Assembly: GCA_003247225.1 (NCBI GenBank)
Contig: QKAK01000106.1
Span: 1-46,065, forward strand
Source: Spirochaetota bacterium
GTDB lineage: Bacteria > Spirochaetota > Spirochaetia > Treponematales > UBA12059
DNA length: 46,065 nt
Direction: 5' to 3'
In this document: one piece after another, positions 42,653 through 46,065 of the stretch
Layout: every line of letters starts with the position of its first letter
How positions within the stretch are numbered: the first letter of the stretch is position 1
Notes under the pieces: model-generated
Told to the model about the DNA's origin: nothing
Seen by the model: the letters and a program-made list of their open reading frames with translations, nothing else
The model's database searches: none
Made by a program: the position numbers and the translations under genes

Positions 42653-44296
42653 ATGGAACAGTTGCACTTCGGGCTCCTATCGATCCTGCCGCCCCTCCTG
42701 ACGATCATACTCGCGATCGCCACGAAGGACGTCATCATCTCGCTGTTCGTCGGCATCTTCTCCGGAACGCTTATCGCCGCGGGCGGTAACCCGTTCTACG
42801 CGCTCGTCCGCCTGTCGGACCTGCTGGCCGACACGCTCGCCGACGGCTGGAACATCCGCATCATGATGTTCACCATCCTGCTCGGCCTGCTCGTCGGCAT
42901 GCTGGCCAAGACCGGCGCGGCCTACGCGCTGGGAGACTGGGCCAGCAAGCGGATCAAGACCAAGACCGGCGCCCTGCTGTTCACCTGGGTGTTCGGCATC
43001 CTGATCTTCTTCGACGACTACTTCAACTCGCTGACGATCGGCACCTGCATGAGGCCGCTCTGCGACGCCAAGAAGGTGTCCCGCGCCAAGCTCGCCTACA
43101 TCCTCGACTCGACGGCCGCCCCGGTGGCAATCATGGCGCCTATATCGACGTGGGTCGTCTACGTGATGGGCACCTACAAGGACATCCCCGAGTTCCAGGG
43201 ACTCGGCGTCGGCGATATCTCCTTCTTCGTGAAGACGATACCCTTCAACCTCTACGCCATCTTCGCGGTGTTCATGGTCCTGTTCATCACGCTGACGCAC
43301 AAGGACTTCGGCCCGATGGCCCGCTCCGAGTACCGCGCCGACAAGGGCATAGGCCTCTACGACGAGGAGAAGTACGGCGCCGTATCCAGCCAGGTCGAGT
43401 CCAAGGCCATGACCTCGAAAGCCAAGGCCTTCGACTTCCTGATCCCGATCGTCGCGCTGATCGCGATAGCGCTGTTCTTCTTCCCGATGACCACCTGGAT
43501 GGGCGCCATCGACGGCGAGGAGATCACCAGCCTCGGCCAGGCCATGGCCGCGATCCCGTTCGGCCAGGCCTTCAACGACACCGACTCGTCGATGGCCCTG
43601 ATGTACGCCGCGATCTTCGCTAACGTGTTCGCGTACATCTACTACGTGGCTCGCCGGCTGCTCAACATCAAGAACGCGACCGACGCCCTGATGGACGGCT
43701 TCCGCGCGATGGTGCCGGCCGTGATGATCCTGACCCTCGCCTGGGCCCTCGGCTCCGTCATCAAGACCAGCCGCCCGGACGGCGGCGTCGGCCTCGCCGA
43801 GTACGTCTCCGAGATCGTCATCAACGGCAACTTCCCGATGGCGATAATGCCGCTCGTCGTGTACATCTTCTCCTGCCTGATATCGTTCGCGAGCGGCACG
43901 AGCTGGGGCACGATGGGCATCATGATCCCGATCGCGGTCCCGGTGATGATCCAGCTCGCCGGCGCCTCCGGCCTCGCCTCCGCCCAGACGATCAACGCCA
44001 CGGCGCTGACCATCGGCGCGGTGATGGGCGGCTCGGTGTTCGGCGACCACTGCTCGCCGATATCCGATACGACGGTGCTTTCGTCGACCGGCGCCGCGGT
44101 GCCGCACCTCGAGCACGTCGCGACGCAGCTGCCGTACGCGCTGTTCGTGGCCGTCTGCGTGATGATCGGCACGATAGCCGCCGGCCTGACCTGGAACCCG
44201 ATCGTCGGACTGGTCGTCACCGGCGCCCTGTTCGTCGCGGGCGTCTACCTGCTCCCGGTCTGGTTCGGCCCCAAGAAGTACGAAGCGGAGAAGTAA
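42653..44296 (+). CDS. NhaC-type antiporter, likely amino acid or acid transporter
   Basis: A 547-aa membrane protein with about twelve helices. ILIFFDDYFNSLTIGTCMRPL and LISFASGTSWGTMGIMIPI together with SVFGDHCSPISDTTVLSSTGA are the signatures of the NhaC Na+/H+ antiporter superfamily. In amino-acid fermenters relatives act as metabolite or amino-acid exchangers, so lysine uptake or export of an end product is plausible here because of its place in the operon. The start is ATG 42653 with AAGGAGG. Upstream codons are AT-rich leader. An intrinsic terminator follows. Confidence 0.88.
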   Translation: MEQLHFGLLSILPPLLTIILAIATKDVIISLFVGIFSGTLIAAGGNPFYALVRLSDLLADTLADGWNIRIMMFTILLGLLVGMLAKTGAAYALGDWASKRIKTKTGALLFTWVFGILIFFDDYFNSLTIGTCMRPLCDAKKVSRAKLAYILDSTAAPVAIMAPISTWVVYVMGTYKDIPEFQGLGVGDISFFVKTIPFNLYAIFAVFMVLFITLTHKDFGPMARSEYRADKGIGLYDEEKYGAVSSQVESKAMTSKAKAFDFLIPIVALIAIALFFFPMTTWMGAIDGEEITSLGQAMAAIPFGQAFNDTDSSMALMYAAIFANVFAYIYYVARRLLNIKNATDALMDGFRAMVPAVMILTLAWALGSVIKTSRPDGGVGLAEYVSEIVINGNFPMAIMPLVVYIFSCLISFASGTSWGTMGIMIPIAVPVMIQLAGASGLASAQTINATALTIGAVMGGSVFGDHCSPISDTTVLSSTGAAVPHLEHVATQLPYALFVAVCVMIGTIAAGLTWNPIVGLVVTGALFVAGVYLLPVWFGPKKYEAEK

Positions 44297-44321
44297 GCTA
44301 GACCGATTCGTAGCGTTCATG

Positions 44322-44349
44322 CCGGCCGCGCTAGCGCGGCCGGTTTTTT
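44322..44349 (+). terminator. Intrinsic terminator after the antiporter
   Basis: CCGGCCGCG (44322-44330) pairs with CGCGGCCGG (44335-44343) around CTAG, followed by six T. It is strong and separates the antiporter from the atoDA genes. Confidence 0.88.
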
Positions 44350-44394
44350 CTATCCCGAGCCGCGCCGTCGGCGTCGACGACGGCGCGTTAGCGC

Positions 44395-44423
44395 TTTCGC
44401 GAAGGCCGTCGGCGTGGTATACT
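44395..44423 (+). promoter_or_regulatory. Candidate promoter of atoDA
   Basis: TATACT (44418-44423) has a weak -35 (TTTCGC 44395-44400) 17 bp upstream. The transcript would have a leader of about 60 nt before atoD. Confidence 0.35.
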
Positions 44424-44490
44424 CGGGCAAACGACGTCAGAGCCCTTCCTCCGGATTACGACCGCGGAGGATGGCGCGCGGAGGATACCA

Positions 44491-45162
44491 ATGATAGTGA
44501 AACCCGTCATATCGGCCGCCGAGGCCGCGGCCAAGGTCAAGGCCGGCGACGTAGTGCAGCTGGGCGGATTCCTGGGATGCGGGAGCCCCGATTCGATAAT
44601 CGAGGCGCTAGTCGCCGCGGGCGCGAAGGACCTGACCCTCGTCTGTAACGATACCGGCATCCATAACGAGGCCAAGGGCGTATCGAACGGACCGGCGCCG
44701 CTGGTCAAGGCCAAGGCCTTCAAGACGATGATCGTCTCGCATATCGGTACCAACCCGGAGACCCAGCGGCAGATGAACGCGGGCGAGTCGGACGTTCGGC
44801 TCGTTCCGCAGGGTACGCTGGCGGAGCGTATCCGCGCGGCCGGGAACGGCCTGGGCGGCGTGCTGACGCCGACCGGCGTCGGCACCGAGGTGGAGGAGGG
44901 CAAGCGGAAGCTGACGCTCAATGGCAAGGACTACCTGCTCGAGGAGGCGCTGCCCGGCGACGTGGCCTTCGTCAAGGCCAAGAGGGCCGACAAGGCCGGC
45001 AACCTCGTCTACGCCAAGACCGCGCGCAACTTCAACCCGATCATGGCTACCGCCTGCGCCGTGGTGATAGCCGAGGTCGAGGAGCTCGTCGAGATCGGCG
45101 CTATAGACCCGGACCAGGTGCATACGCCGAGCATCTTCGTCGACTACATCGTCAAGGCATAG
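44491..45162 (+). CDS. atoD: Butyrate/acetoacetate CoA-transferase subunit A
   Basis: A 223-aa subunit with VQLGGFLGCGSPDSIIEAL near the start, the glycine-rich CoA-binding loop of class I CoA transferases, and GNLVYAKTARNFNPIMATA in the C-terminal half. With AtoA it should move CoA between butyryl-CoA and acetoacetate, closing the lysine fermentation to butyrate and acetoacetyl-CoA. GGAGGA precedes the ATG. The stop is 15 bp before atoA. Confidence 0.9.
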   Translation: MIVKPVISAAEAAAKVKAGDVVQLGGFLGCGSPDSIIEALVAAGAKDLTLVCNDTGIHNEAKGVSNGPAPLVKAKAFKTMIVSHIGTNPETQRQMNAGESDVRLVPQGTLAERIRAAGNGLGGVLTPTGVGTEVEEGKRKLTLNGKDYLLEEALPGDVAFVKAKRADKAGNLVYAKTARNFNPIMATACAVVIAEVEELVEIGAIDPDQVHTPSIFVDYIVKA

Positions 45163-45177
45163 TAAGGGAGCGCCGTA

Positions 45178-45840
45178 ATGATCGAGTACGTAGAGAACAA
45201 GGAAATCATCGCGCGCAGGATCGCCCGCTTCTTCGCGTCAGGCGACGTGGTCAACTTGGGGATAGGCCTTCCGACGATGGTCGGCAACTTCGTTCCCGAG
45301 GGCGTGACCGTGGTCCTGCAGTCCGAGAACGGCATGATGGGCCTCGGCCCGGCGCCCGAGAAGGGCAAGGAAGACAAGGACCTGACGAACGCCGGCGGCA
45401 TGCCGGTGACGGTGCTCGACGGCGGCTGCTTCTTCGACTCGGCCGTCAGTTTCGGTATCATCCGCGGCGGGCACGTCGACTTCACGGTGCTCGGCGTGCT
45501 CGAGGTCGACCAGGAAGGCAACCTCGCCAACTATAAGATCCCGGGTAAGATGGTCCCCGGCATGGGCGGAGCGATGGATCTCGTAGCCGGCTCCAAGAAG
45601 GTCATCGCGGCGACGACGCACCTCGAGAAGTCCGGCTCGTCGAAGCTCAAGCGTCGCTGCGTCCTGCCGTTGACCGCCGCCCACGAGGTGGACATCGTCG
45701 TCACCGACGTCGGGTACTTCACGGTCAAGGACGGGAAGTTCCGCCTCGAGGAGTACTTCGCTCCGTATACGCCGGAGTGGATAGTCGAGCATACCGGCGC
45801 CGACATCGTCGTCGCGCCCGGCTGCAAGGAATTCCGGTAA
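45178..45840 (+). CDS. atoA: Butyrate/acetoacetate CoA-transferase subunit B
   Basis: The 220-aa second subunit. The catalytic glutamate that carries the thioester is E50 in QSENGMMGLG, followed by NAGGMPVTVLDGGCFFDSA, typical of AtoA/ScoB. It forms the enzyme with the preceding AtoD. The ATG follows AAGGGAG. A terminator ends the pair. Confidence 0.93.
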   Translation: MIEYVENKEIIARRIARFFASGDVVNLGIGLPTMVGNFVPEGVTVVLQSENGMMGLGPAPEKGKEDKDLTNAGGMPVTVLDGGCFFDSAVSFGIIRGGHVDFTVLGVLEVDQEGNLANYKIPGKMVPGMGGAMDLVAGSKKVIAATTHLEKSGSSKLKRRCVLPLTAAHEVDIVVTDVGYFTVKDGKFRLEEYFAPYTPEWIVEHTGADIVVAPGCKEFR

Positions 45841-45847
45841 AGAACCT

Positions 45848-45877
45848 GGCCGCCGCGTCGACGGGCGGCCTTTTTTT
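45848..45877 (+). terminator. Intrinsic terminator after atoA
   Basis: GGCCGCC (45848-45854) pairs with GGCGGCC (45864-45870) with a 9-nt loop, followed by seven T. It separates atoDA from the thiolase gene. Confidence 0.85.
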
Positions 45878-45887
45878 ATCATAGCGC

Positions 45888-45915
45888 TTGAGAGGTGATT
45901 CACCTAACGTATATT
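45888..45915 (+). promoter_or_regulatory. Thiolase promoter with a dyad in its spacer
   Basis: TTGAGA (45888-45893) and TATATT (45910-45915) are 16 bp apart. AGGTGA-T-TCACCT (45893-45905) occupies the spacer, a classic place for a repressor to block RNA polymerase. The dyad is clear and the regulator unknown. Confidence 0.6.
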
Positions 45916-45932
45916 GATTCCAGGGGGGAACC

Positions 45933-46065
45933 ATGAAAGACGCATTCATCGTAGGCGCCGCGAGGACGGCGGTAGGCAGCTTCAACGGGGCTCTGGCCGG
46001 CGTGAGCCCGGTGGAGCTGGGGCGGACGGCGCTCGTCGCGGCGCTCGATCGGGCGGGGCTGAAGC
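45933..46065 (+). CDS. Acetyl-CoA acetyltransferase (thiolase), partial
   Basis: The first 44 codons are seen, and the gene runs off the window. MKDAFIVGAARTAVGSFNGALAG is the classic thiolase start, with a GGGGGGA ribosome site 5-6 nt before the ATG. It should split acetoacetyl-CoA, made by AtoDA, into two acetyl-CoA, or run in reverse. Its own promoter with a dyad suggests separate control from atoDA. Confidence 0.88.
   Translation, partial: MKDAFIVGAARTAVGSFNGALAGVSPVELGRTALVAALDRAGLK

Overview
The window is about 46 kb of high-GC bacterial DNA (AT-rich stretches appear only in promoters, repeats and a few genes). The gene content fits an anaerobic, probably fermentative bacterium. A high-GC member of the Spirochaetota is my best guess. 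The reasons are the beta-barrel/transglutaminase/TPR protein next to a giant Ig-like lipoprotein, a large conserved protein of a kind I associate with treponemes, and menaquinone genes of the UbiX/UbiA/UbiD type beside amino-acid fermentation genes. This assignment is an inference from content, not from a marker gene.

Left part (1-11.9 kb): a tRNA-dihydrouridine synthase converges on a small RRM RNA-binding protein. Next comes an efflux/regulation group (MFS transporter, radical SAM/SPASM protein, AraC-GyrI regulator, MATE transporter). A divergent signalling pair follows (a small unknown protein coupled to a membrane-anchored LuxR-type regulator, facing an orphan histidine kinase), then a lipoprotein/ATPase/permease ABC importer of the NMT1/SsuABC type read on the minus strand.

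Middle part (11.9-32.7 kb): a minus-strand pair encodes a 1847-aa Ig-like lipoprotein and a barrel/transglutaminase/TPR protein. It is followed by ubiX, ubiA, a ubiD-type decarboxylase and a Crp-type regulator. Further on are a VTT membrane protein, an RlmL-like methyltransferase, tRNA-Ala(GGC), a 550-bp non-coding island full of palindromes, a two-GAF protein, a 553-aa protein of unknown function, an EamA transporter, a pseudo-peptidase-like protein, a DUF1015 protein and a DUF4440-like protein.

Right part (32.6-46 kb, plus strand): a lysine fermentation cluster in the order kdd, kce, kamA, kamB, kamC, kamD, kamE, an NhaC-type antiporter, atoD, atoA and the start of a thiolase. Together the products would turn L-lysine into beta-lysine (KamA), 3,5-diaminohexanoate (KamDE), 3-keto-5-aminohexanoate (Kdd), and then 3-aminobutyryl-CoA plus acetoacetate (Kce). 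AtoDA would move CoA from butyryl-CoA to acetoacetate, and thiolase would split acetoacetyl-CoA. The ammonia lyase (kal) and the crotonyl-CoA to butyryl-CoA steps are not in the window.

The most unusual features are small mobile-looking sequences in and around this cluster. kamA is bracketed by two elements with inverted NCACGGAG 8-mer arrays, one of which carries a GxxExxY (PD-(D/E)XK-fold) gene. The 3' end of kamE is tandemly duplicated, and the second copy is split in frame by an 87-bp palindromic element. A relative of that element lies 16 kb away, behind the tRNA gene.
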